A stretch of DNA of 64,000 nucleotides from Halorussus marinus (GTDB taxonomy: Archaea; Halobacteriota; Halobacteria; Halobacteriales; Haladaptataceae): assembly GCF_004765795.1 (NCBI RefSeq), contig NZ_SBIV01000001.1, positions 186,001-250,000 of the forward strand. The letters are read 5' to 3'. Position numbers and translations under genes: made by a program. Below, piece by piece: positions 55,681 to 63,569 of the stretch (positions within the stretch are counted from its first letter, which is position 1; the number at the start of each line of letters is the position of its first letter). The notes under the pieces are model-generated. The model saw only the letters and a list, made by a program, of their open reading frames with translations, ran no database searches and was not told the origin of the DNA.

Positions 55681-55854
55681 TCACCCGAGCCAGCGGTCGA
55701 GCGCGAACAGCGACCCGATGAGCACGGAGACCCCGAGCAGGTACGGGCCGACCGTCGCCAGCGTCCCGGTGGTCGCGGCGCCGGCGACCGCCACCCCGAC
55801 GAGTAGCGCCGCGGCGCCGAACCCCTTCGAGAGCGTCGTCGAGTCGGCCGCCAT
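55681..55854 (-). CDS. Small two-helix membrane protein
   Basis: 57 residues, MAADSTTLSKGFGAAALLVG..., with two hydrophobic helices (11-28 and 34-52) and the end ALDRWLG. It lies 42 bases downstream of dapE in the same direction and is convergent with purB with one base between stops. The reading frame has strong C/G third positions. Function unknown. It was found by direct reading of the gap and is shorter than typical gene-calling limits. Confidence 0.6.
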   Translation of the reverse strand: MAADSTTLSKGFGAAALLVGVAVAGAATTGTLATVGPYLLGVSVLIGSLFALDRWLG

Positions 55855-55896
55855 GTCCGGATGGGAGTGTCGACGGCTAATAAGTCCCGCCGGTCC

Positions 55897-56982
55897 TCAG
55901 CCGACCAGCGACGAGAGCGCCGTCTCGACCGCCTCGGCCGCTCGCTCGACCTCGCTCGCGCGGACGTACTCGCGGGGCGCGTGGGCGACCGCGCCCTCGT
56001 CGTCGGCCAGCGCGCCCGGTCCGAACACCACGGTCGGCGCCCGGTCGGCGAAGTAGGCGGCCTCGGTCGCCGCGCCGAACGGCCGGACCGCCCCGCCGCT
56101 GGCCGCGGCGAGCGCGCGTACGATCTCGGCGTCGGCGGGCGTCTCGAACGCCTCCAGAAACGGCATCTTCCACTCCGGGAGCGACACGTCGACGCCCGCG
56201 CCGTCGGGCGCGCGCTCGCGGAGGTGTGCCTCCAGCGCCGCCCGGAACCCCTCGGGGGTCTCGGGCGGGACGCTCCGGCGGTCGACCACGACCGAACACG
56301 TCGCCGGGACCTGATTCGCGGCCGAGCCCCCCTCGACGGTCGTCGGCGTCAGCGTGGGCGCCCCGAGCAGTTCGGTGGGATCGGGCGTCCCCTCGCGGTC
56401 GCCGAAGTCGTCGAACGACGAGAGCAGGTCGCCGGCCACCCGCACGGCGTTGACCCCCGATTCGGGCTCGGCGGCGTGGGCGCTCGCGCCCGCGACCTCG
56501 ACGGTCGCCTGAAATCGGCCCTTCGCGGCGGTGCAGACGTCGAGTTCGGTCGGTTCGCCGACCACGAACGCGTCCGGGTCGGGATCGAACGAGAGCGCGC
56601 GGGCGCCCGCGGTCTCGGTCTCCTCGTCTGGCGTGACCGCGAGGGTCACCCGACCGCGCTCGGGGTCGGTCCGGAGGAAGGCCGCGAGCAGGGCGGCAAG
56701 CGGGCCCTTCGCGTCGCAGGCGCCCCGGCCCCGGATCACGTCGCCCGAGTCCCGGGCGTACTCGACGTGGGGCGGGACGGTGTCGATGTGGGTGTTGAGG
56801 ACGACGTGCGGGCCGGACTCGCCCGACTCGCGGACCGCGAGGGTGTTGCCCGCCTGGTCGACCCGGGGGACGACCCCGCCGGCTTCGAGGGTCTCGACCA
56901 GCAGGTCGCGCATCTCGGTCACGTCGTCGTGTGAGGGCGTCCGGACGGCGTCTTCGAGGAACGCGACGGGGTCGAAGCTCAC
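55897..56982 (-). CDS. dapE: M20 peptidase, probable succinyl-diaminopimelate desuccinylase
   Basis: 361 residues from a GTG at 56982. M20 zinc-site motifs: NTHIDTVPPHVEY, IRGRGACDAKGPLAALLAAF, TPDEETETAGA and VGEPTELDVC. The dimerisation domain is at about 165-275. It removes succinate from N-succinyl-LL-diaminopimelate. The identity as DapE rests on the operon; by sequence alone other M20 deacylases are possible. The GTG overlaps the dapF stop (GTGA). Confidence 0.88.
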   Translation of the reverse strand: MSFDPVAFLEDAVRTPSHDDVTEMRDLLVETLEAGGVVPRVDQAGNTLAVRESGESGPHVVLNTHIDTVPPHVEYARDSGDVIRGRGACDAKGPLAALLAAFLRTDPERGRVTLAVTPDEETETAGARALSFDPDPDAFVVGEPTELDVCTAAKGRFQATVEVAGASAHAAEPESGVNAVRVAGDLLSSFDDFGDREGTPDPTELLGAPTLTPTTVEGGSAANQVPATCSVVVDRRSVPPETPEGFRAALEAHLRERAPDGAGVDVSLPEWKMPFLEAFETPADAEIVRALAAASGGAVRPFGAATEAAYFADRAPTVVFGPGALADDEGAVAHAPREYVRASEVERAAEAVETALSSLVG

Positions 56983-57824
56983 GCCTCGCCCACCCGGCGC
57001 GGCTCCGGGGTCGTGGTGACCTCGCCGTCGAACTCCCGCTCGGTCGGGCCGGTGAGGGTCGCCCGGCCGTCCCGGAAGGTCACGTCGAGGCGGCCGCCCG
57101 GCGGGTGGACCGCGACCGAGGGGTCGGTCGTCCGGCCGAGGCGTCGGGCCGCCACCGCGATGGCGACCGCGCCCGTCCCGCACGAGCGGGTCTCGCCCTC
57201 GACGCCGCGCTCGAAGGTCCGTTGGTCGAACCCGCCGTCGGGCCGGGGCGCGGCGAGGTTGACGTTCGCGCCCTCCGGGAAGACGTCGGCGTGTCGGACC
57301 GCGGGCGCGACCGCGTCGAGGTCGACCGCGTCCACGTCGTCGACGAACGCCACGGCGTGGGGGACCCCGGTGTTGACCGCGGTGAGTTCGAGGCCTTCGA
57401 TCTCCTCGGCGACGAGCGGGTCGTCCCGGGCGGCCGGGACCGCCGCGGGGTCGAAGGTGGGCTCGCCCATCTCGATGGTGACCGCGCCGTCGCTGATCTC
57501 GGCCCGGCGAGTCCCGGCCTGCGTGTCGAGCATGATCCGGTCGGCACCGGTCCGCTCGGCCGCCCACTTGGCGGCACACCGCGCCCCGTTGCCACACATC
57601 GCGGCGGTCGAGCCGTCGGGCTGGACCAGCGTCATCACCGCCCGGGGCGGCGAGAACTGGGGTTCCAGCGCCAGAAAGAGGACGCCGTCGGCCCCGACGC
57701 CCTCCGTCGACGCGGGGTCACAGACCGCCCGCGCGAACGCCGCCCTGTCGGGGACGTACTCGTCTGCGTCTACAATTACGAAATCGTTGCCGGTGCCGTG
57801 GTACTTCTGGTACGCGATGCTCAT
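56979..57824 (-). CDS. dapF: Diaminopimelate epimerase
   Basis: 281 residues. It converts LL- to meso-diaminopimelate with two cysteines acting as acid and base: Cys in AAMCGNGARCAAKWA and in RSCGTGAVAIAVAAR. The start KYHGTGNDFVIVDADEY is the family N-terminus and NVNLAAPRPDGG follows in domain 2. It overlaps lysA upstream and dapE downstream by 4 bases each. Confidence 0.95.
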   Translation of the reverse strand: MSIAYQKYHGTGNDFVIVDADEYVPDRAAFARAVCDPASTEGVGADGVLFLALEPQFSPPRAVMTLVQPDGSTAAMCGNGARCAAKWAAERTGADRIMLDTQAGTRRAEISDGAVTIEMGEPTFDPAAVPAARDDPLVAEEIEGLELTAVNTGVPHAVAFVDDVDAVDLDAVAPAVRHADVFPEGANVNLAAPRPDGGFDQRTFERGVEGETRSCGTGAVAIAVAARRLGRTTDPSVAVHPPGGRLDVTFRDGRATLTGPTEREFDGEVTTTPEPRRVGEA

Positions 57825-59059
57825 CTGTTGGTCTCCATCCTCGTCACGTCCGCCATCGTTTCGCGTCGCCGCGCCACCCGGGCCGAGCCGCCGTCGAGGA
57901 CGACCGAGGCGGGGCGGGGACGGGAGTTGTACTGGCTCGCCATCTCGTAGCCGTAGGCGCCGGCGTTACCGATCGCGAGCAGGTCGCCGCGCTCGGGGGC
58001 CGCGAGGTCGTGGTCGCCGAAGGTGTCGGCGCTCTCACAGACCGGGCCGGCGACCGTGACCGCCCGGTCGGGGCGGTCGGCGCCCGCGGCCGAGAGGTTC
58101 CGTATCGCGTGGTGAGCGTCGTAGATCGCGGGCCGGGCGAGGGTCGTCATCCCCGCGCCGACGCCGACGACCGTCGCGGTCGGCGCCTCCTTGACCGTGT
58201 TGACCGCGGTGAGCAACACCCCGGCGTCGGCGACGAGATACCGGCCGGGCTCGACCGCGAGGGTCGCCTCGACCGCACCGAGCGCCTCGCGGGTCGCCGC
58301 CGCGACCGAGTCGAGGTCGAGCGGTTGCTCGTCGGGGCGGTAGGGCACGCCGAAGCCCCCGCCGACGTCCACGAACTCCAGTCCGCCGACCTCGCGGGCG
58401 AGGTCGCCCATCCGGGCCACCAGTTCGCGGTGGGCCGAGAGGTCCTCGCCCGAGATGCCGCTCCCGGCGTGGGCGTGGAGCCCCACGACGTCGAAATCCG
58501 CGCGCGCCGACGCGACGAGTTCGGGGACGTCGTCGTAGGGCACGCCGAACTTGGCGTCGGCGCCGGTCGCCACCTTCTCGTGGTGGCCCGCCCCGACGCC
58601 CGGGTTCACCCGAACGCAGAGCCGGCCGTCGTAGCCGCGCTCGGCGAGCCGTTCGACGGTGTCGGGCGCGCCCGCCGTGATCGTGACGCCCGGATTCTCG
58701 GCGGCGAGGTCGACCGCCCGGTCGAGGTCCGCGTCCGGGGGGTTCACCGCGGTGTACTGGACGCGCTCGCCCGGCACGCCGGCGTCGAGCGCGCGCCGGA
58801 GTTCGCCGGGCGAGGCGCACTCGACGCCCGCGCCCTCCTCGGCGAGCGCCCGGAGCGCCGGCCGGACGGTGTTGGCCTTCGCGGCGTAGTGGACCTCGGC
58901 GTCGGGGAACGCGGCCGCCATCCGGCGATAGTTCCGCCGGACGCGGTCCAGATCGAGCACGTAGAGCGGGGTCCCGTGCTCGTCGGCCAGTTCCGCGAGC
59001 CGGTCGGCCGACCAGTCGGCGAGCCGTCGTACCGGTGGATCGTCACGTTCCATGGTCAC
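57821..59059 (-). CDS. lysA: Diaminopimelate decarboxylase
   Basis: 412 residues. The PLP lysine is in VHYAAKANTVRPALRAL; the glycine-rich phosphate site is FVDVGGGFGVPYR and the active-site cysteine region is GPVCESADTFGDHDLAA. It makes lysine from meso-diaminopimelate. GTG at 59059 overlaps the dapD stop (GTGA), matching the 4-base overlaps at every other junction; ATG 59053 with a GGGAG 5 bases upstream is an alternative. Confidence 0.93.
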   Translation of the reverse strand: MTMERDDPPVRRLADWSADRLAELADEHGTPLYVLDLDRVRRNYRRMAAAFPDAEVHYAAKANTVRPALRALAEEGAGVECASPGELRRALDAGVPGERVQYTAVNPPDADLDRAVDLAAENPGVTITAGAPDTVERLAERGYDGRLCVRVNPGVGAGHHEKVATGADAKFGVPYDDVPELVASARADFDVVGLHAHAGSGISGEDLSAHRELVARMGDLAREVGGLEFVDVGGGFGVPYRPDEQPLDLDSVAAATREALGAVEATLAVEPGRYLVADAGVLLTAVNTVKEAPTATVVGVGAGMTTLARPAIYDAHHAIRNLSAAGADRPDRAVTVAGPVCESADTFGDHDLAAPERGDLLAIGNAGAYGYEMASQYNSRPRPASVVLDGGSARVARRRETMADVTRMETNR

Positions 59060-59889
59060 TCCCTGAGCGCCTCCTCGCGCTCGACGCCGTCGAGCGTGGT
59101 CTCCTGTACGTCCGTTGCGACGACCGCCGGCTTGAAAGCTCCGCCGTCGAACAGGTCGTGGTCCCCGACCGACGACTCCACGAACCGGGTGAACGCCCGG
59201 CGCTCGGGCGGGAGTCGGCCGTACAGAACCTCCTCCTCGACGAGGTCGTACACCGGGATTCGGGGGGTCAGTAAGGTGTTCTCCCCGACGACCGAGTCCT
59301 CGCCGACGACGAACCCGGAGGTGACCCGACAGCCCGCGCCGAGCGAGACGCCGTCCTCGATCACGACCGGCGCGCTCTCGACCGGTTCGAGCACGCCGCC
59401 GATCAGCGTGTTCGCGCCGAGTTTCACGTCCGCGCCGATCTGGGCGCAGGACCCGACCGTGTCACAGGAGTCGATCAGCGTACCGTCGCCGACGGACGCC
59501 CCGATGTTGACGAAACTCGGGCTCATCATGATGCAGTCGGCGCCCAGGTAGGCGCCCCGCCGGATCACGGTGCCGTCGGGGGTGTTGCGGGTCCCCCGGT
59601 CGGCGAGATCGTCGGTCGCCCGGAGGGGCAACACGTCGTGGTGGGTCACGCCGCCGTACTCGCGGCCCTCGGTCTCTCGGAGCCCGAAGTTCAGCAGGAT
59701 GCCACGCTTGACCCACTCGTTTGCCTCCCAGTCGCCGCCGCACTTCTCTGCGGCCCGGACCTCGCCGGTTTCGAGCGCGGTCAGAAACGCGTCGAGGGTC
59801 TCGCGCTCGCTCCGGCCCGCGCTCGCGGCCGAGAGGTCGCCCGCGTCGTAGCGCTCCCAGAGGTCGCCGATCTCGGCATCGAGGCTCAT
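59056..59889 (-). CDS. dapD: Tetrahydrodipicolinate N-succinyltransferase
   Basis: 277 residues from the ATG at 59889. An N-terminal helical domain is followed by a left-handed beta-helix made of hexapeptides (YLGADCIMMSPSFVNIGASV, GDGTLIDSCDTVGSCAQIGA, LIGGVLEPVESAPVVIEDGV). It uses succinyl-CoA, which fixes the route as the succinylase branch. The ATG overlaps the dapB stop by 4 bases. Confidence 0.93.
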   Translation of the reverse strand: MSLDAEIGDLWERYDAGDLSAASAGRSERETLDAFLTALETGEVRAAEKCGGDWEANEWVKRGILLNFGLRETEGREYGGVTHHDVLPLRATDDLADRGTRNTPDGTVIRRGAYLGADCIMMSPSFVNIGASVGDGTLIDSCDTVGSCAQIGADVKLGANTLIGGVLEPVESAPVVIEDGVSLGAGCRVTSGFVVGEDSVVGENTLLTPRIPVYDLVEEEVLYGRLPPERRAFTRFVESSVGDHDLFDGGAFKPAVVATDVQETTLDGVEREEALRE

Positions 59890-60668
59890 CGGTCCCCCTC
59901 CACGACCTCGGCGAAGTCGTACCGGCCGGGCTCGCGGCCCGCGACCCACGCCGCGGCGTCGAGCGCGCCCTCGGCGAACACGCCCCGGTCTCCAGCGCGG
60001 TGGGTCAGCCGAAGTTCCTCGCCGTCGCCCGCGAGCAGGACCTCGTGCTCGCCGTCGACCGACCCCGCACGCCGGGCGTGGACCCCGATCTCGCCGTCCT
60101 CGCGGGGGGCCTCGCCCTCCCGGCCGTGGACGCGCTCGGCGGGGGCGGCCGACTCGCGGGCGTCGTCGATGGCGTCCACGATCGCGTTCGCGGTCCCGCT
60201 CGGGGCGTCGCGCTTGGCGTTGTGGTGGGTCTCGGTCACTTCGGCGTCGTAGCCCGGCAGGCCGGCGACCGCCGCCTCGACCGCCGACAGTAGCGCCTGC
60301 ACGCCCCGCCCGAAGTTCGACGCTCGCAAGACCGGGGCACGATCGGCCGCGGCCCGGAGCGCTCGCTCGCCCTCGGCGTCGAAGCCGGTGGTTCCGACCA
60401 CGCTCGCGACGCCGGCGTCGGCGGCCGCATCGACGTACTCCAGACTGCTCGCGGGGACCGTGAAATCGACGAGCGCGTCGGGCGAGCGATCGGCGAGCAA
60501 CTCGCGGAGATCGTCGGCGGGGTCGAGCGCGGTCCCGGCGATCGGGCCGTCGCCGGGATCGCGGGAGACGGCGAACGCGACTGACACGTCCTCGCGGGCG
60601 CTCGCGGCGTCGAGCACCGCCCGGCCCATCCGGCCGGTCGCGCCCGTGACTGCGACATCGACACTCAT
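59886..60668 (-). CDS. dapB: 4-Hydroxy-tetrahydrodipicolinate reductase
   Basis: 260 residues. NAD(P) site VAVTGATGRMGRAVLDAA, then VVGTTGFDAEGE, SNFGRGVQALL and the signature ETHHNAKRDAPSGTANAIVD with the catalytic histidine and lysine. It reduces the product of DapA. The region REGEAPREDGEIGVHARRAG is the substrate loop. Both ends overlap neighbouring genes by 4 bases. Confidence 0.94.
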   Translation of the reverse strand: MSVDVAVTGATGRMGRAVLDAASAREDVSVAFAVSRDPGDGPIAGTALDPADDLRELLADRSPDALVDFTVPASSLEYVDAAADAGVASVVGTTGFDAEGERALRAAADRAPVLRASNFGRGVQALLSAVEAAVAGLPGYDAEVTETHHNAKRDAPSGTANAIVDAIDDARESAAPAERVHGREGEAPREDGEIGVHARRAGSVDGEHEVLLAGDGEELRLTHRAGDRGVFAEGALDAAAWVAGREPGRYDFAEVVEGDR

Positions 60669-61573
60669 GGGTGTACCTCACTCGGTTCGCCCTCTAATTC
60701 CCCGAGGATACCCGCAAGTTCTGCCCGATTACGATCCGAGAGGCGGGTCAACGGCGACCGCACCGCGGCCGGGCCGTACCCCCGAATCTCCATCGCCTCC
60801 TTCACCGGGATGGGGTTGGTCTCGGCGAACAGCGCGCGGAACAGCGGCGCGAGCGCCTCGTGGTGGTGGCGCGCCCGCTCGAACTCGTCGTCGCGGGCGG
60901 CCGCGACCATCGCCGAGACCCGTTCGGGCTCGACGTTGGCGGCGACGCTGATGGTCCCGGTCGCACCGAGCGACAGCGTCGGGAGCGTGAGGAAGTCGTC
61001 GCCAGACAGGACCGAGAACGCCCGATCTCGGGTGCGCTCGATCACCTCGCCGATCCGCCCGAGGTCGCCGCTCGCGGCCTTGTAGCCCGCGACGTTCTCG
61101 TGGTCGGCCAGCGACTCGACGGTCTCGATCGGGACGGGTCGGCCGGTCCGGGACGGGACGTTGTAGACGATCTGGGGGACGTCGAGCTCGTCGGCGATCG
61201 TTCGGTAGTGGCGCTCGATCCCCGCCGGCTCGGGCTTGTTGTAGTACGGCGAGATGAGCAACAGCGCGTCGGCGCCGGCGTCGACCGACCGCCGGGCGAG
61301 CTCGAGCGCCTCGCGGGTGGCGTTGCTCCCCGCACCCGCGACGACGGGCACGTCGACGGCGTCGGCGACCGTCGCCACCACCTCGACGTGCTCGTCGTGG
61401 GTGAGGGTCGCGCTCTCGCCGGTCGAGCCGACCGGGACGAAGCCGTCGACGCCGGCGGATTCGAGGCGTCGAGCGTCGGCTCGGAGCTGTTCGAAGTCGA
61501 TGCTGTCGTCGGGGCCGAAGGGCGTCGTCATCGCGGGGTACACCCCGCTGAACGGATCTGTGGGTCGTGTCAT
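60665..61573 (-). CDS. dapA: 4-Hydroxy-tetrahydrodipicolinate synthase
   Basis: 302 residues, first gene of the lysine operon. It condenses pyruvate with aspartate semialdehyde. Motifs: VYPAMTTPFGPDDSIDFEQL, GSTGESATLTHDEHVEVV, the tyrosine in VYNVPSRTGRPV, and the Schiff-base lysine in VAGYKAASGDLGR. An in-frame shadow starts further upstream on another frame and is not used. The 278-base region before it should hold the operon promoter; an AT-rich ACAAAAC on the minus strand near 61661-61667 is a candidate, giving a leader of about 60 bases. Confidence 0.95.
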   Translation of the reverse strand: MTRPTDPFSGVYPAMTTPFGPDDSIDFEQLRADARRLESAGVDGFVPVGSTGESATLTHDEHVEVVATVADAVDVPVVAGAGSNATREALELARRSVDAGADALLLISPYYNKPEPAGIERHYRTIADELDVPQIVYNVPSRTGRPVPIETVESLADHENVAGYKAASGDLGRIGEVIERTRDRAFSVLSGDDFLTLPTLSLGATGTISVAANVEPERVSAMVAAARDDEFERARHHHEALAPLFRALFAETNPIPVKEAMEIRGYGPAAVRSPLTRLSDRNRAELAGILGELEGEPSEVHP

Positions 61574-61805
61574 CGTGGTGAGTCGGGCCGGTGTGCGCGC
61601 GGTGCGAGAACGAGAGTGGCCCGGGACGGGTCGCCACGCCGCCGCGGACCTGCTAGTACCGGCGTTTTGTGCCTGTCAGCCCGACGAACTCGACCGCCCC
61701 ACCGGCGGCTGGCGAGCCGAACGTGCCAGCCGCGGCGGCGACGGATTCCATATCCGGCACGGCGGTCGCGCCGAACTTAACTCTTTTGACCCGCGAACCG
61801 ACGGC

Positions 61806-61838
61806 TCCGGAGAGTCGGGGTTTTATCAACTCTCCGGA
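61806..61838. promoter_or_regulatory. Palindrome bracketing the phosphoesterase TATA box
   Basis: Perfect 10-base arms TCCGGAGAGT (61806-61815) and ACTCTCCGGA (61829-61838) with 13 bases between. The middle contains GTTTTATC, the TATA box 25-32 bases before the ATG at 61852. A dimer bound to both arms would block or position the transcription machinery. Confidence 0.6.
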
Positions 61839-61851
61839 CCAACGAAACGTG

Positions 61852-62493
61852 ATGCTCGTTCTCGGAGACGCTCACGCCGACGACCCCGACAATCGGCGCG
61901 GGCTCTTTGCGGCCTACCGGGCGGCCGACGCGGACGTCGCCCTCCAGCTCGGCGACCTGCTCTACTACGACCTGCCGATTCCGACCTACTTCATCGCCGG
62001 CAACAACGAGGACTTCGACGTCATCGACGCGCTCCGGAACGGCCGGGTCGACAGCGAACGGGTCACCAACGCCACCCTGCTCGCGGGCTCGACCGCGGAC
62101 GTCGGGGGAGTGACGGTCGGCGGGCTCTCGGGCAACTACGCCCCGACCCAGTACGAACGCCCGCGGCCGAACCTCCTCGGCGAGCGCCGGCGCCACTTCG
62201 TGAGCGACGACGTCGAACAGGCAAAACAACTCGGCGACGTGGACGTGCTCTTGCTCCACGAGGCACCCCACGGCCTGCCGGTCACCGAAGACTACGAGGT
62301 CGGCTGTGACCACATCGACGAACTGGTCGACGAACTCGACCCCGACCTCTGTCTCGTCGGCCACCACCACGAGCACGCCGAGGGGACCCGCGGAGACACC
62401 CGCCTCGTCAGCCTCGCGCCCGCGTGGGAGAGCTACTACACCCTCGATCCCGACACGCTCGAACTGACCCGCCACGAGACCCCCTCGGCGTGA
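61852..62493 (+). CDS. Calcineurin-like metallophosphoesterase
   Basis: 213 residues from the ATG at 61852 (a GTG one codon earlier is possible). Metal-site motifs: MLVLGDAHADD (a D-x-H), LQLGDLLYYD (GDxxD-like), FIAGNNEDF (GNxE/D), LLLHEAPHGL and LVGHHHEHAEG (GHxH). These are the five blocks of the YfcE-like group, acting on phosphodiesters with two metal ions; substrate unknown. The last 30 or so codons are repeated just downstream. The TATA box lies inside a palindrome. Confidence 0.88.
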   Translation: MLVLGDAHADDPDNRRGLFAAYRAADADVALQLGDLLYYDLPIPTYFIAGNNEDFDVIDALRNGRVDSERVTNATLLAGSTADVGGVTVGGLSGNYAPTQYERPRPNLLGERRRHFVSDDVEQAKQLGDVDVLLLHEAPHGLPVTEDYEVGCDHIDELVDELDPDLCLVGHHHEHAEGTRGDTRLVSLAPAWESYYTLDPDTLELTRHETPSA

Positions 62494-62504
62494 TCGGCCG
62501 CGAC

Positions 62505-62602
62505 GGGCGACTCGCGGGGACACTCGCTTCGTCAGCCTCGCGCCAGCGTGGGAGAGCTACTACACCCTCGATCCCGACACGCTCGAACTGACTCGGTACG
62601 AT
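62505..62602 (+). pseudogene. Duplicated 3' end of the phosphoesterase gene
   Basis: Bases 62505-62602 repeat 62381-62478 at an offset of 124 with scattered changes. The second copy reads GDTRFVSLAPAWESYYTLDP, then DTLELTRYDTAS, against RLVSLAPAWESYYTLDPDTL in the intact gene. The offset is not a multiple of three, so the copy is out of frame with the gene and has no start. It runs straight into element copy D. Confidence 0.75.
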
Positions 62603-62636
62603 ACTGCGAGCGAAGCGACCGAGAGAGTGAGGCAGG

Positions 62637-62681
62637 TTTTTGATCGAGCCGTTGCAAGGGCGGCGCTCTCGTGGGCCGCCC
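62637..62681 (-). repeat. Dispersed intergenic element, copy D (reverse)
   Basis: Read on the minus strand: hairpin GGGCGGC-10 bases-GCCGCCC (62681-62658), then TTGCAACGGCTCGATCAAAAA (62657-62637). The flanking gcgagcgaagcgaccgag (62607-62624) belongs to the variable part seen in other copies. It lies between the duplicated phosphoesterase fragment and the NYN gene promoter. Confidence 0.65.
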
Positions 62682-62701
62682 CACCCCGGTCGAGGGCTTA
62701 C

Positions 62702-62712
62702 CCTTTTTATTA
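62702..62712 (+). promoter_or_regulatory. TATA box for the NYN-domain gene
   Basis: CCTTTTTATTA is 22-32 bases before the ATG at 62734, fitting a leaderless transcript. Confidence 0.6.
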
Positions 62713-62733
62713 CGGGGCGTTCCAACTGTGTCT

Positions 62734-63231
62734 ATGACCGAGATCCATCCGAATCAACGGGTCGCCGTCCTCGCGGACGCACAGAACCTCTATCACACGG
62801 CCCAGAGCGTCTACAGTCGGAATATCGACTACTCCGCGCTGCTCGAAAAGTCCGTGCAGGGCCGCGAGCTCACCCGGGCGATCGCCTACGTGATTCAGGC
62901 CGACAGTCCGGACGAAGAGCGGTTCTTCGAGGCGCTCGAGGACATCGGGTTCGAGACCAAGATCAAGGAGCTCAAGACGTTCGGCGACGGGTCGAAGAAG
63001 GCCGACTGGGACGTGGGGATGAGCCTCGACGCGGTGACGCTGGCCAACCACGTCGATTCGGTGATCCTCTGTACGGGCGACGGCGACTTCTCGCGGCTCT
63101 GCTCGCACCTCCGCCACGAGGGCGTCCGGACCGAAGTCACCAGCTTCGCCGAGTCGACGTCCGAAGAACTGCTTTCGGCCGCCGACGCATTCATCGACAT
63201 GTCCGAGCGGCCCGAGACGTTCCTGCTCTAA
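62734..63231 (+). CDS. NYN domain protein (LabA/DUF88 type), putative RNase
   Basis: 165 residues. The PIN-like NYN fold has its acidic residues in VAVLADAQNLYHTAQSV, KKADWDVGMSLDAVTL and VILCTGDGDFSRLCSHL, the last being the family hallmark. Such proteins are predicted metal-dependent RNases; a few act in RNA turnover. The TATA box fixes the ATG at 62734. The stop overlaps that of the convergent small membrane gene by 4 bases. Confidence 0.85.
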   Translation: MTEIHPNQRVAVLADAQNLYHTAQSVYSRNIDYSALLEKSVQGRELTRAIAYVIQADSPDEERFFEALEDIGFETKIKELKTFGDGSKKADWDVGMSLDAVTLANHVDSVILCTGDGDFSRLCSHLRHEGVRTEVTSFAESTSEELLSAADAFIDMSERPETFLL

Positions 63232-63398
63232 ACCGGGCGGCCGTCCTCGTCGGCGGTGCCCGAGAGGAGCGCGCCGCCCGCCATCAGGAGGACGGCGACC
63301 GACGAGAGCAGGTACGTCGTGGTGGTCTGTGTGGTCGAGATCGCGAAGACGATCGCGCCGGCCGCGAGGACGAGCGCCAGGCCGAGGTTCGCTTTCAT
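63228..63398 (-). CDS. Small two-helix membrane protein
   Basis: 56 residues from the ATG at 63398 (MKANLGLALVLAAGAIVF). Two hydrophobic helices (3-20 and 27-46) with a threonine-rich turn (STTQTTTTY) and an acidic tail. No family recognised. The frame continues upstream to 63422, but the nearby start fits better. It overlaps the NYN gene by 4 bases at the 3' end. Confidence 0.6.
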   Translation of the reverse strand: MKANLGLALVLAAGAIVFAISTTQTTTTYLLSSVAVLLMAGGALLSGTADEDGRPV

Positions 63399-63569
63399 TG
63401 TAGCCGCGAGTAATCGCTCCACGATTATAAATCTCGCCGTAACCGCCGGGAGAGAGCGTGATTAATCATTATATTGGTCTGGCATGTCTCGGTGTGTGAT
63501 AGCAAACAACACACAATCGGGTCGGCCGAGAGCCAAGGCTTTTCGCGGCCCGCCCCGAACTCGCGGCCA

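Noticed and set aside
62640-63413. Rightward ORF overlapping the NYN gene
   Set aside because: Out of frame with the clear NYN motifs and rich in Arg/Gly; a shadow.
63480-63520. Hairpin tgtgtg/cacaca before the PUA gene
   Set aside because: Only six weak pairs with a long loop, in an AT-rich area; likely chance.
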